This document shows, piece by piece, positions 34,606-43,581 of a stretch of DNA of 64,000 nt. Numbering within the stretch: the stretch's first letter is position 1; each line of letters begins with the position of its first letter. Both the position numbers and the translations under genes were made by a program. The stretch comes from Planctomycetaceae bacterium. GTDB taxonomy: Bacteria; Planctomycetota; Planctomycetia; Pirellulales; Thermoguttaceae. The stretch is taken from the NCBI GenBank assembly GCA_012719125.1, contig JAAYAY010000321.1, positions 16,876 to 80,875 of the forward strand. The letters run 5' to 3'. A model generated the notes under the pieces. It searched no databases and had not been told where the DNA came from. It worked only from the letters and a program-made list of their open reading frames with translations.

Positions 34606-35385
34606 ATGGGAGAGTCCGTGCCGTTACGCTACCTGGAGTACGGTCATGGCGCTACGCCGGTGATTCTGTTGCACGGTCTGTTCGGAGGCCCCGGCAATTG
34701 GACGCGAATCATGGAGGATCTCGCCGACGATTACTACTTCTTCGCGGTTCAGTTCCCCATCGACCACTGCGAGGGCCGGTGCCATCGCAAATTTCGCGGC
34801 GTGGATGAACTGACCGACTACGTGGAAGAGCTGATCGATCAGTTGCAGTTGGATAAGGTGATTCTCTGCGGCAACTCTTTGGGCGGACAAGTCGCGGTCG
34901 ATTACTCCCTGCGGCATCCCGACAAGGTCGATCGGCTGATCATCACCGGCAGTGCGGGCCTTTTCGAGCGGAGCCTGAACGAGGGGAAACGGCCCCAGAT
35001 CGATCGGGACACGATCCGGCAAAGGGCGTCGGAGATCTTCTACGACGAACGCCACTGTACCGAGGAGATCGTCGAAGACGTCTACCGGATGCTTCACGAC
35101 CGGCGATTTGCGCGATTTCTGATCCGTGTTGCCAAGGCCACGCGGGACCGCAACATGAAGGACGATCTCAGCCGTCTGCACATGCCGACGTTGATCATCT
35201 GGGGTCGGAACGACATCATCACGCCCCCCTTCGTTGCCGAGGAGTTCCACGAGGGGATTCCCAACGCACGATTGGCCTACATTGAAGAATGCGGCCACGC
35301 CCCCCCCATCGAGCAGCCCGACGAGTTCGCCCGCCTGATGCGCGAGTTTCTTGAAGACTCCGCCCCCGCCCAAGTCGTGCGATAG
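34606..35385 (+). CDS. Alpha/beta hydrolase
   Basis: 259 aa from the ATG at 34606, with AGGAGAGG 7-8 bases upstream; a TTG six bases earlier is less likely. Oxyanion-hole HGLFGGPGNW, nucleophile elbow GNSLGGQ, acid GRNDIITPP and terminal His in CGHAPP are all in place. It has a complete Ser-Asp-His triad and a normal length for a soluble esterase, lipase or C-C hydrolase. It is followed after 46 bases by the MMPL exporter and is probably co-transcribed with it, which suggests a role with a lipid or other exported hydrophobic compound. No signal peptide. Confidence 0.87.
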   Translation: MGESVPLRYLEYGHGATPVILLHGLFGGPGNWTRIMEDLADDYYFFAVQFPIDHCEGRCHRKFRGVDELTDYVEELIDQLQLDKVILCGNSLGGQVAVDYSLRHPDKVDRLIITGSAGLFERSLNEGKRPQIDRDTIRQRASEIFYDERHCTEEIVEDVYRMLHDRRFARFLIRVAKATRDRNMKDDLSRLHMPTLIIWGRNDIITPPFVAEEFHEGIPNARLAYIEECGHAPPIEQPDEFARLMREFLEDSAPAQVVR

Positions 35386-35431
35386 GGCAGGCAGACGAAA
35401 ACATCTACCAGTCAGACGCTCCAGGTAACCC

Positions 35432-37699
35432 GTGGGTGAACGAAACGGACCAATCTCATCCGACTCGGTAGTCCTGGCGCGCCGACGCGCCTGGGTGATT
35501 TTGGCGTTGGTCGCTCTGACCCTGCCCGTAATCGTTTACGGTACGGTCGGCGCCTTGAGAAGCAACTCGAACGATCCGCGGCAGTGGCTGCCTCGCGGGT
35601 TTCACGAAACGGAGCTCTACCAGGAGTTTCAGGATCAGTTCGGCCGCGATGAAATTACGGTCGTCACCTGGAACGGGTGCACGCTGACGGATCCCCGCGT
35701 CGAGCAACTGGCCCAGGCCTTGGTCGACCGGGGCAGCGGCGCCTACCAACGCGCCCTCACCGGGCCGCGCCTGCTGCGGCAGATGACGGCCCCGCCGTCA
35801 GATATCCCTTTGACCGACGCCATTGGCCGCCTGCAAGGAATCCTGATCGGCCCGGACGGCCTGACCACGTGCGTGGTCTTCATTCTCTCCAAAACAGGCG
35901 CCGAGAATCGCGTCGCCGCCGTCGAAGAACTCCTGGCCACAGCCGAGTCGGAATGCGGCCTGAAGCCCGGCGATCTCTATCTGGGCGGCCCCACGGTCGA
36001 TGCCGCCACGATCGACATCGAAAGCCAACGGATGCTCGCCGAGTTGACGCTCGTTTCGGGCCTGATTGCGTTCTTCGTCACCTGGTGGCGAATCCGCAGC
36101 TTCTGGCTGTCGGCGATCATCATGGCAACCTCGATCTATAGTACCGGCCTCGCCCTGTCGGTCCTGTACTTCAGCGGCGGGAACATGAATCTGATCATGA
36201 CCATGCTGTCGCCGTTGATCTTCGTGCTCACGATCTCGTCGGCCGTGCATCTGGGGAACTACTACCGCGACGCCGTGGAGGAAGACGGTTTGGATGCAGC
36301 TCCCCGAATGGCCCTTCGCCGCGGGTGGGCGCCATGCGTACTCGCTTCACTGACGACCGCCGTCGGGCTCGGCTCTCTGGCCACCAGCATGATCGTGCCG
36401 ATCCGCGGCTTCGGCATCTACTCGGCCGTCGGCGTGGCGCTCAGCGTGGGCGTGCTTTTCGTCTTCATGCCCGCGGTGCTGACCCTATGGCCGGTCCGGT
36501 CGCTGGTCAAGAACGCGGCGCAAAACGTCTACGAGCCGACATCCGCGGCGGCGCAGAACGGCCTGGACAAGATGACGGCGTTCATCGCCCGCCACCATCT
36601 GGCGATCACCGCCGCCTGCCTGGCGCTGATGGTCGTTGCAGGAGTCGGTTTGGCCTGGCTCAAGTCGACGGTTAAGCTCCAGCACCGATTTGCCGAAGAC
36701 AGCAAGATCATCGGCGATTACCGGTGGATGGAAGAGAACCTCGGCCCGCTCGTGCCGCTGGAGATCGTGATCGGATTCGACGACGCCTGCTCGTGGACGT
36801 TCTTCGAGCGGATGGAGTTCGTGTCGTGGCTCGAGACTCAGCTTGAAACGCTGCCCGACGTCGGCGCGACCATGTCGGCCGCCACCTTCGCGCCGGCTTT
36901 GCCCCTTGGAGCTTCGACGCGCGACACGGCAAGACGCTCGGCCATGGCGCCTCGGCTCGAGAAGAATCGGCAGCATTTCATCGACGCCGGATTCATTGCC
37001 GAAGCGCCCGGGCAGGAGCGCTGGCGAATCAGCGTTCGCGTCAATGCCCTCGGCGACGTCGACTATGCCCACTTCACCGAGAATCTGCGCAACTTCATCG
37101 ATCCGATACTCAAGGCGCTTCCGGTCGACGGGGTCGACGCAACGTACACCGGCGTCATCCCCTTGATCTACAAGGCGCAGCGGCAGTTGTTCGACGACCT
37201 GGTGCACAGCTTCTTCCTGGCCTTCAGCGTAATCGCCCTGGTGATGATCGTGGCTCTTCGCAGTCCCGCTTCGGGAATGCTCTCCATGGCGCCGAACCTG
37301 TTCCCCATCGTCATCGTTTTCGGATTCATGGGATGGAGCGGGGTGCTCATCGAGATCGGCTCGGTAATGACCGCTAGTGCGGCCCTGGGAATCGCCGTCG
37401 ACGACACCTTCCACTTTCTCACCTGGTTCTCCCGTGCCGCCAACCAAGGCAAGCCGCGCCGCGAGGCGATCCGATTCGCCTACCAGCGGTGTGCCAGTGC
37501 CATGACGGCCACGAGCCTCATCTGCAGTTGCGGACTGGCCGTGTTCGCCCTGAGCACCTTCATGCCCATCGTCCACTTCGCCTGGATGATGGTGTCGCTG
37601 CTGGCCGCCGCCCTGTTCGGCGATCTGGTCTTCCTGCCCGCCATGCTCTCCGGACCCCTGGGGAAAGTGTTTCGGCGCAGCCGGTCGATTCTGACGTAG
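35432..37699 (+). CDS. MMPL/RND-family lipid or small-molecule exporter
   Basis: 755 aa from a GTG at 35432. The family layout is clear: a TM helix near the N-terminus (AWVILALVALTLPVIVYG), a periplasmic domain, five TM helices (ELTLVSGLIAFFVTWWRIR..., NLIMTMLSPLIFVLTISSAVHL..., SVGVLFVFMPAVLTLWPV), then a second half with the same topology. TM4-type motifs GIAVDDTFHFLTWF and the repeated Gly-rich helices support MMPL. Such proteins use the proton gradient to move lipids or hydrophobic molecules out of the inner membrane. No membrane-fusion partner adjoins it, which fits MMPL and not tripartite RND pumps. Cargo unknown. Confidence 0.87.
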   Translation: MGERNGPISSDSVVLARRRAWVILALVALTLPVIVYGTVGALRSNSNDPRQWLPRGFHETELYQEFQDQFGRDEITVVTWNGCTLTDPRVEQLAQALVDRGSGAYQRALTGPRLLRQMTAPPSDIPLTDAIGRLQGILIGPDGLTTCVVFILSKTGAENRVAAVEELLATAESECGLKPGDLYLGGPTVDAATIDIESQRMLAELTLVSGLIAFFVTWWRIRSFWLSAIIMATSIYSTGLALSVLYFSGGNMNLIMTMLSPLIFVLTISSAVHLGNYYRDAVEEDGLDAAPRMALRRGWAPCVLASLTTAVGLGSLATSMIVPIRGFGIYSAVGVALSVGVLFVFMPAVLTLWPVRSLVKNAAQNVYEPTSAAAQNGLDKMTAFIARHHLAITAACLALMVVAGVGLAWLKSTVKLQHRFAEDSKIIGDYRWMEENLGPLVPLEIVIGFDDACSWTFFERMEFVSWLETQLETLPDVGATMSAATFAPALPLGASTRDTARRSAMAPRLEKNRQHFIDAGFIAEAPGQERWRISVRVNALGDVDYAHFTENLRNFIDPILKALPVDGVDATYTGVIPLIYKAQRQLFDDLVHSFFLAFSVIALVMIVALRSPASGMLSMAPNLFPIVIVFGFMGWSGVLIEIGSVMTASAALGIAVDDTFHFLTWFSRAANQGKPRREAIRFAYQRCASAMTATSLICSCGLAVFALSTFMPIVHFAWMMVSLLAAALFGDLVFLPAMLSGPLGKVFRRSRSILT

Positions 37700-37702
37700 A
37701 GC

Positions 37703-37800
37703 TGTGAGCTTTGAGCTATGAGCCAGAGGGATGGTATCGGAGAGCCTGCTGCGAACGGGTCGTCCCTCCAAGCTCACTGCTCAAAACTCAAAGCTCATCA
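37703..37800. repeat. Imperfect inverted repeat that ends the truncated oxidoreductase gene
   Basis: The left part GAGCTTTGAGCTATGAGCC (about 37709-37727) is matched in inverted form by GCTCACTGCTCAAAACTCAAAGC (about 37773-37795). The elements resemble the short repeat at 15513-15546. The inverted repeat begins four bases after the MMPL stop and supplies the last codons and the stop of the truncated Gfo/Idh gene. Confidence 0.6.
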
Positions 37801-38362
37801 CTCCGTGAGTCTCGAACACCGTGCCGAGCCAGCCTTCGCGGGCGGCACGGAAAGCCAGTTGAAACGCTGGGTTGTTGCGGAGCATGTAGCCCATCTGGAT
37901 CGTCAGCCGCTTGGCCGTCGCCGCGTCGAGCAGGCGGCGGAACGCGGCGAGCGACGTGCCGGCCGGTTTGTCGAGGTGGAGGTGCATTCCGGCGTCCACG
38001 CATCGCTGTGCCGTGGCGATGAGGTCGGGCACCCGCGTTTCGACGGCCACGGCTTGCAGTCCGGGCGTGTTCAGCAGTTGTTCCTCGGTCATCCAAGCGA
38101 GCCCGCGATAGACTCCCTGGTCGCCGTTCTTCCGTCGCAACTCTTCGTCGGACTCGACGACGCCCACCACTTCGTAGTCGTCGGTCAGTTTGCGAAGTGC
38201 ATCCATCTTGCCCGACGCATGGGCGTGCCCCGTCCCGATCTGCCCGATCTTGACCCTGCGGCGAGGTGCGCCGGATGCCCGGATGACGGCCGGGGCTGCC
38301 AGGAAAGAACCTGCCGCCGTGGCCGCCGCCTTGAGAAAGCTGCGTCGTTCATCTCGATTCAT
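37781..38362 (-). pseudogene. Truncated Tat-exported Gfo/Idh/MocA oxidoreductase
   Basis: 193 aa; a normal member has 350-400. The N-terminus is an intact Tat-type signal (RRSFLKAAATAAGSFLA) and the Rossmann half is complete: VKIGQIGTGHAHASG, LHLDKPAGTS (the EKP-equivalent Lys present) and MGYMLRNNPAF. The sequence then stops where the second, substrate-binding domain should begin: after HGVMS come only FEF and TGA, and these codons lie inside the inverted repeat at 37703-37800. So the C-terminal half has been lost by insertion or deletion. It may still be expressed but should lack a sugar site. Confidence 0.75.
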
Positions 38363-38394
38363 GGTTGCGCTCCTGTTGGAGTCCAGGCTTCAGC

Positions 38395-38976
38395 CTACGA
38401 ATTGGAAATGTCATCGAACGGGAAAAGGCCCGATTGTTCGAGAACGAACCAGTACGATGAAACAAGATTATCCGCGCCATCGGCTACCTTGGTAATGTAA
38501 TCGTTGAAATCACCGATGGCGGAGCGGTTCTTGAACTGCAAGACAAACAGAAGTTGCGTTGACGGTACCCGCACGAGAAACGCGTCGGACCGCAAGTGCC
38601 TTTGGGACCATGCATACAGTTCGGGCAACAAGATGCAAGATGATGTGAATTCGCTTCCAAGCCACACAGCCCAATCATTGCCGGTTTCTGTGGTCGTCAG
38701 TTGTTGCTGGATTGTCTGGCCATCAAACGCAATCTGCGAGAGGTTCCTAATGGCGATGGCGTTCGCTTGATCTATGGTTAGTCCGAGATCGTCGAGATCC
38801 TCTTGTTGGATGTTGCGAATGAAGCCATCTTCGGTGCAGGCCAAGAACATGTAGACATCGTGGCCAAGATGCGAAACAAAGCCGAACCGGTCCGACTCAA
38901 TATCAACATCCGCGATTCCCGATGCGTTGAAGTAATCGCGATGGACGACGCGAGGCAGAAGTTGGGATAAATCCAT
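38395..38976 (-). CDS. Hypothetical protein, DUF1444-like
   Basis: 193 aa from the ATG at 38976, with AAAGGA 6 bases upstream; an in-frame ATG at 39009 is possible but weaker. The central pattern VSHLGHDVYMFLACTEDG, LDDLGLTIDQANAIAIRNL and CILLPELYAWSQRHL, and later AFLVRVPSTQLLFVLQF resembles DUF1444 (YtpQ-like), as in proteins that read a value from a nearby system. I would not name it further. It lies in a region with broken genes and could be accessory. Confidence 0.5.
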   Translation of the reverse strand: MDLSQLLPRVVHRDYFNASGIADVDIESDRFGFVSHLGHDVYMFLACTEDGFIRNIQQEDLDDLGLTIDQANAIAIRNLSQIAFDGQTIQQQLTTTETGNDWAVWLGSEFTSSCILLPELYAWSQRHLRSDAFLVRVPSTQLLFVLQFKNRSAIGDFNDYITKVADGADNLVSSYWFVLEQSGLFPFDDISNS

Positions 38977-39009
38977 AGTCGTCCTTTCTTCGGGTAAAAG
39001 TATGTTCAA

Positions 39010-39324
39010 TCCGCAGCCCTAGATCGTCAAGAGGGCGAATCGGTACACAGCATCTTCTTGCTTCAGTGCCGGTGATTCTAGCACTCAAGGCTTGTGGGGG
39101 GCAACACGTTGGTTGGCTCGGACAAGACACCGGTCCATCCGATATCGGAGCAGATAAGGTTTTCAAGTGAAATCGAGTCCTACCCGGGCGGGTCCTGTCC
39201 CGCCTGGAAACCTTCACTCGAACCCGACCTCGGTCGGGGTATGCAGCCAGCGTCGCGCGGCAACGGCGCCGATAGACCATAGGCGAGAGCAAGTGGCACT
39301 GGTATGCTGGTGTTGGATACATGA
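39010..39324. other. Intergenic region with short inverted repeats
   Basis: About 315 bases before the nucleotidyltransferase remnant. Around 39152-39217 AAGGTTTTCAAGTGAA and GGAAACCTTCACT are inverted relative to each other, with a GGCGGGTCCTGTCCCGCC hairpin inside. The rest of the missing N-terminal half of the nucleotidyltransferase-like gene is not recognisable here. Confidence 0.4.
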
Positions 39325-39597
39325 ACCTCGATCATAGCCGGAATTCCGCGCGATGGGTTCCCGCCTGGTATTGAAATCCTGGGGATAAGAGTGACTCTGT
39401 CGAGCCCCGAGGACACGATCCTCGCCAAGCTCCGCTGGGCAGATCTCAGTGGCGGGAGCGAGAAGCAGTTCGTCGATGCACAGCGAGTTTACGAATTGCA
39501 GCGGGGAAGTCTCGATCTCGCGTATATCGGCGAGTGGGCGGAAACGTTAGACATCGCCCCACTCTGGAATCGGTTACTGCACGAGAATCACGACTGA
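39325..39597 (+). pseudogene. C-terminal remnant of a nucleotidyltransferase-like (AbiEii/DUF6036-type) gene
   Basis: The open frame begins after a TGA at 39322-39324. From EILGIRV onward it matches the C-terminal end of a family of short nucleotidyltransferase-like proteins: SSPEDTILAKLRWADLSGG, SEKQFVDAQRVYE, LDLAYIGEWAETL and IAPLWNRLL. The N-terminal catalytic part (normally 100 or more residues) is missing upstream. A GTG at 39391 could still start a 68-aa peptide, but the gene is not complete. Family assignment is by memory of the conserved C-terminus. Confidence 0.6.
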
Positions 39598-39631
39598 TTG
39601 GCAATATCGCACCGTACGTTCTGATCGTCTC

Positions 39632-39663
39632 TTGAACTTCAGTTGCCGATCGTGCAATATAGT
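39632..39663 (+). promoter_or_regulatory. Weak promoter candidate for the HZS-like gene
   Basis: TTGAAC at 39632-39637 and TATAGT at 39658-39663 sit 42 bases before the ATG at 39705, but the spacer is 20 bases, longer than optimal. Confidence 0.25.
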
Positions 39664-39704
39664 TGGCGGACAAACACCCAACAGGAAATCCCGGGGGGCC
39701 TGTC

Positions 39705-42700
39705 ATGGCTAGACTCGCTGCACTACTTATCCTGTTCGTTTCGCCGTGCTTCGCCGGCGACGACCTCGCCCCCCCCATCTACTCGCGGCAGGACAGCCTC
39801 CAGCAGACGCTTCTGACAACCCGGCATGCCTACGCAGCCTGGGTGGCGGAACAGCCCGCGGCTCGAAAGCTCGTCGAACTCGGCCCCTGGTCGGTGACGC
39901 CTCTGCTCCCGGCCGCGGAGGCCGACAAGCTCGTCCAGCCGTCAAAGGAAATCCAACTCGATGCGAAACTGCCGGACGGGCGAGCCCTGTGGACCAAGCC
40001 CGCGCTTCCCGATGCAAAGGTCGCCAAGTTCGTCGGTGGCACAAAAGATAAGACCCTCTATCTCGCGCGAACCATCCAGGCCAAGGAACCTTGCCGGCTG
40101 ACCGTCGGCATCGGCGGCGGTGATCGGCTCGACGTCTGGCTCGGCAAGCAGAAGCTGGCCTCGGCCGACACGCACCTCAACGTCGGTCGCTACGGCTGCT
40201 CCACCCGCATGGACGGCACGCGAGTCGATCAGCTTCTCGTCCACCTGCCTCTCGCGGCCGGAGAAAACCGTTTACTCGTTCGCCTCGTGCCGGACAGCGA
40301 ACCGTCCTTCTACTTCTCGACCACTCCCGACCCTGTGCCGCGTCTCTGGGAGCAGGTCCGCCGCGACTTCCCCGCCGCCCGGAACCCGCTCGTCGACCTC
40401 GTCCATGCCGACTGGTTTGCAGTTGGAGGCTGGTTCGCTGCGCAGGACAGCCGGTTCGAGCAGGACTTCCTGGGACAAGTGATTGCCGACTGTGGCAAGC
40501 ATGGCGAGAAGATTCAAAAGGAAGCTGGTCAACTCGAGCGGGAGAAGGCGGCTCCGTCCGACAGTCGCTGGCTCGATCTGTGCGTCCGGGCCTCCGTCCT
40601 GGCAAAGCTGCAGACCGACGTCGATCGGCTCCGTGCGGCCGTGGAGGAACTGGGGCTCTCTTGTGCGAAAGAGTATCCAGCCGCAGCCTTCCTCGCCGAA
40701 TTGGCCGCCTACGAGAACGAGTTGGGGGCCAGGATCGCCAATCTCGATCCCGTCAACGAAGCCACAGGCCGCCTCATGGCAGAGATGCCCAAGCTGCAGC
40801 GCCGCATGCTCGTCGACGAGAACCCGCTGCTCAAGAATGCGAACATCCTGTTCGTCAAACGCTACACCTACAACAGCAAGCACTACTACGACGACTTCCA
40901 GCACATCAGCCGCTGGGGCGGCAACCTGTGCGAGCTTTCGCTCCGCGACGACACCGTACGCGAAATCGCTCCCCAACTCGCAGGCGGTGTCTTCGATCGC
41001 TACGACCTCTCCTTCGACGCCAAGCGCATCGTCTTCGGCTATCGCCGCCCCAAGCTCGAAGGCTATCGGATCTACGAGATCGACGTCGACGGTACCGGCC
41101 TGCGTCAGGTCACGCAACCTCCCGAGAACGAGCAAGACCGGATCGCCACGTACGGCAAGACCAGCACGGGCGACGGCTTCTACGGCCTCTTGGGCTACCG
41201 CTTCTGGACCGACGACGTCCATCCGTGCTACTTGCCTGACGGTGGGCTCTGCTTCGCCTCCACCCGATCGGAACACGGAGTCCTGTGCACGCCCAACCAC
41301 TACCTGGCCTGCACGAACATCTTCCGCACGGAGATGGACGGCACCCATTTGCGTCCCTTGTCGCAAGGCGCGCTGAGCGAGTTCACGCCCACCGTCATGG
41401 AAGACGGCCGCATTCTCTACAACCGTTGGGAATACGTGTACAAGGGCATCGCCGCCGTGCAGCCGCTCTGGACGATGCGCCCGGACGGCTCCGGGAGCGA
41501 AGAGTTCTACGGCGACAACATCACCGACCCCGGCGTGTTCTGGCAGGCGAGGCAGCTTCCCGGCAAACCGGGCCGGGCCGTCTGCATCGGCTGCGGACAC
41601 GAACCCTTCGGGATCGGGCAGGTGCTGCTTCTCGACCCCGGCAAGAGCAAACGCACTCCCGCGTCGATGACGAGCCTCACGCCCGACGTGGAGACGCACG
41701 GGCTTCGCGGACTCTACCAGCGCCGCAACGGCGTCCTCCGCGAGGACATCTTCGGCCCCTTCTACGCCGACCCCTATCCGCTCTCCGACAAGTTCTTCCT
41801 CGTCTCCTGCAATCCCGACCAGCGCTACAACGACGAGGACGCCTACGACGTCTATCTGCTCGATGCCTTCGGCAACCGCGTTCCCATCTACGACGACCCG
41901 GAGTTCTCGTGCTGGCAACCGATGCCGTTGCGTCCCCGAAAGGTTCCGCCGATTCTTCCGAGCCTGAAGCCGCAACAGGACAGACCGAAAACCGCCACTC
42001 TTTTCGTCGGCGATATCTATCGCGGACTCGACGGCGTCGAACCGGGCACGATCAAGTATCTGCGGGTCATGGAGCAGATTCCCAAGCCCTGGGCGGCCGA
42101 AATCGATCCGCTTCGCGGGCAGGATCGAGGGGCTGACGGGTTCGGCGGCCACATCGCCGTGAGCCACAACGCCCACATCTGGATCGCCGTGCTGCTGGGC
42201 ATTGTGCCCGTTGAGGCGGACGGCTCGGTGTGCCTGGAGGTGCCCGCCGGCAAGAACCTGTTCTTCCAGGCCCTGGACAAAGACTTCATGCAGGTCCAGC
42301 GGATGCGGACCTTCGTCAACCTCGAACCGGGCGAGACCCGGTCGTGTATCGGCTGCCACGAGCATCGCACGCAGGCCCCGCCCACACGGCTCGTCGCCGC
42401 TATGCATCAGATGCCCGCCAAACTCGGCGCCCAGCCGGGCGAAGTCGCACCTCGACCGCTGGATTACGCGACCGACGTCCAACCCATTTTCGATCGGCAC
42501 TGCGTCGAGTGCCACAACGGGAAGGACCCCAAGGCCGCTCCCGATCTTCGCGGCGAAATGACGGCCCTCTTCAATCGATCGTACGAGAACGTCCTTCAGG
42601 GGGGCCTGGTCGATACGATTCGTGAATGGGCCGGAGCGGATCACGCCATGAACCACGCCGAGGCCGTGTCGCCCTACGCCCACGGCTCCCATCGCAGCAA

Positions 42701-43577
42701 GCTCGTGGAACTTCTCCGCAAGGGCCACTACGACAAGCAACTCTCTCAGGACGAATGGGTCAAGCTCGTGACCTGGATCGACTGCGGGGCGCCTTACTAT
42801 GGCTCCTACTACGGCCGGCGCAACCTCAGCTACCGGGGCCAGCCCGACTTCCGACCCGTGCCGACCGTCGAGTCAGCCTGCGGCATCCCGCCCGCATTCA
42901 CTGGGCCGGTGCAGCCCGAACCGATCCCCGCGGAACTCCTCGCCCACTGGAAACTCAATGAGGCACCGGACGGCGTCGCCTTGGACGTCTCCGGTAAGGG
43001 CCACGAGATGAAGGCCGTGGGCACCGTTGGCGGACAAGGCCACACGGGGGTCGGCTCCCTGTCGTTCGACGGCAGAGCCTTCCTGGAAGCCGAAGGACTT
43101 GGGCAGCACGAAGCCGTTTCCGTTGCCCTGTGGGTCAAGGCCGACTCGCTCGATCGCCGCTGGAACCCGCTCCTTTTCTGCAATGAAGCTCACGCCGGCG
43201 TGACCCATTTCAGCCTGCTGCCCGACGGCAGGCCCAATGTGGCCGTCAACTCCGACGGACGGACCTGGACCCACTGCACGGCCCAGACTTCGCTCGCCGC
43301 CGGAGAGTGGCACCACTTGGCCCTCGTCTGCGACGCCCGCTTCGGCGGACGAGCCAGATTCTACGTCGACGGCCTCCCTGCCGGAGAGGAGTACCTTGGC
43401 CTCGGCATCGCCCTGGATCTCTCCCGTTTCCGCATCGGCGGGTGGAACCGCTGGGAGAACGATCCCAACAACAACTTCCACGGCGAGATCGACGACCTGC
43501 GGGTCTACCGCGGCATGTTGACGGCGGCGGAGGTGGCTGAGTTGGCGGATGACGGCGTGAGACCGGGGCGAGGATGA
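39705..43577 (+). CDS. Large secreted HZS-alpha-like protein with two CXXCH haem motifs and C-terminal LamG domain
   Basis: 1290 aa from the ATG at 39705, with signal peptide (MARLAALLILFVSPCFAG). Residues ~380-780 form a PD40/WD-type propeller (YNSKHYYDDFQHISRWGG, NLCELSLRDDTVREI) as in the hydrazine synthase alpha family. Two c-type haem sites follow: CIGCH at 881-885 and CVECH at 933-937, so up to two covalent haems. Residues ~1075-1285 are a LamG jellyroll. True hydrazine synthase is found only in anammox bacteria and works as a heterotrimer. Nothing of that pathway is near, so this is a paralogue of unknown function exported to the periplasm or surface. A broken RES gene follows on the other strand. 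Confidence 0.82.
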   Translation: MARLAALLILFVSPCFAGDDLAPPIYSRQDSLQQTLLTTRHAYAAWVAEQPAARKLVELGPWSVTPLLPAAEADKLVQPSKEIQLDAKLPDGRALWTKPALPDAKVAKFVGGTKDKTLYLARTIQAKEPCRLTVGIGGGDRLDVWLGKQKLASADTHLNVGRYGCSTRMDGTRVDQLLVHLPLAAGENRLLVRLVPDSEPSFYFSTTPDPVPRLWEQVRRDFPAARNPLVDLVHADWFAVGGWFAAQDSRFEQDFLGQVIADCGKHGEKIQKEAGQLEREKAAPSDSRWLDLCVRASVLAKLQTDVDRLRAAVEELGLSCAKEYPAAAFLAELAAYENELGARIANLDPVNEATGRLMAEMPKLQRRMLVDENPLLKNANILFVKRYTYNSKHYYDDFQHISRWGGNLCELSLRDDTVREIAPQLAGGVFDRYDLSFDAKRIVFGYRRPKLEGYRIYEIDVDGTGLRQVTQPPENEQDRIATYGKTSTGDGFYGLLGYRFWTDDVHPCYLPDGGLCFASTRSEHGVLCTPNHYLACTNIFRTEMDGTHLRPLSQGALSEFTPTVMEDGRILYNRWEYVYKGIAAVQPLWTMRPDGSGSEEFYGDNITDPGVFWQARQLPGKPGRAVCIGCGHEPFGIGQVLLLDPGKSKRTPASMTSLTPDVETHGLRGLYQRRNGVLREDIFGPFYADPYPLSDKFFLVSCNPDQRYNDEDAYDVYLLDAFGNRVPIYDDPEFSCWQPMPLRPRKVPPILPSLKPQQDRPKTATLFVGDIYRGLDGVEPGTIKYLRVMEQIPKPWAAEIDPLRGQDRGADGFGGHIAVSHNAHIWIAVLLGIVPVEADGSVCLEVPAGKNLFFQALDKDFMQVQRMRTFVNLEPGETRSCIGCHEHRTQAPPTRLVAAMHQMPAKLGAQPGEVAPRPLDYATDVQPIFDRHCVECHNGKDPKAAPDLRGEMTALFNRSYENVLQGGLVDTIREWAGADHAMNHAEAVSPYAHGSHRSKLVELLRKGHYDKQLSQDEWVKLVTWIDCGAPYYGSYYGRRNLSYRGQPDFRPVPTVESACGIPPAFTGPVQPEPIPAELLAHWKLNEAPDGVALDVSGKGHEMKAVGTVGGQGHTGVGSLSFDGRAFLEAEGLGQHEAVSVALWVKADSLDRRWNPLLFCNEAHAGVTHFSLLPDGRPNVAVNSDGRTWTHCTAQTSLAAGEWHHLALVCDARFGGRARFYVDGLPAGEEYLGLGIALDLSRFRIGGWNRWENDPNNNFHGEIDDLRVYRGMLTAAEVAELADDGVRPGRG

Positions 43578-43581
43578 GCCA

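Noticed and set aside
36485..37777. 430-codon minus frame inside the MMPL gene
   Set aside because: Antisense shadow; very Arg/His/Gly/Glu-rich with no membrane helices, while the + frame has the MMPL topology.
40272..42740. 822-codon open frame on the minus strand
   Set aside because: It is the antisense of the HZS-alpha-like gene, whose + strand frame has signal peptide, haem motifs and LamG. The minus frame has no recognisable domain; long antisense frames are normal in GC-rich DNA.
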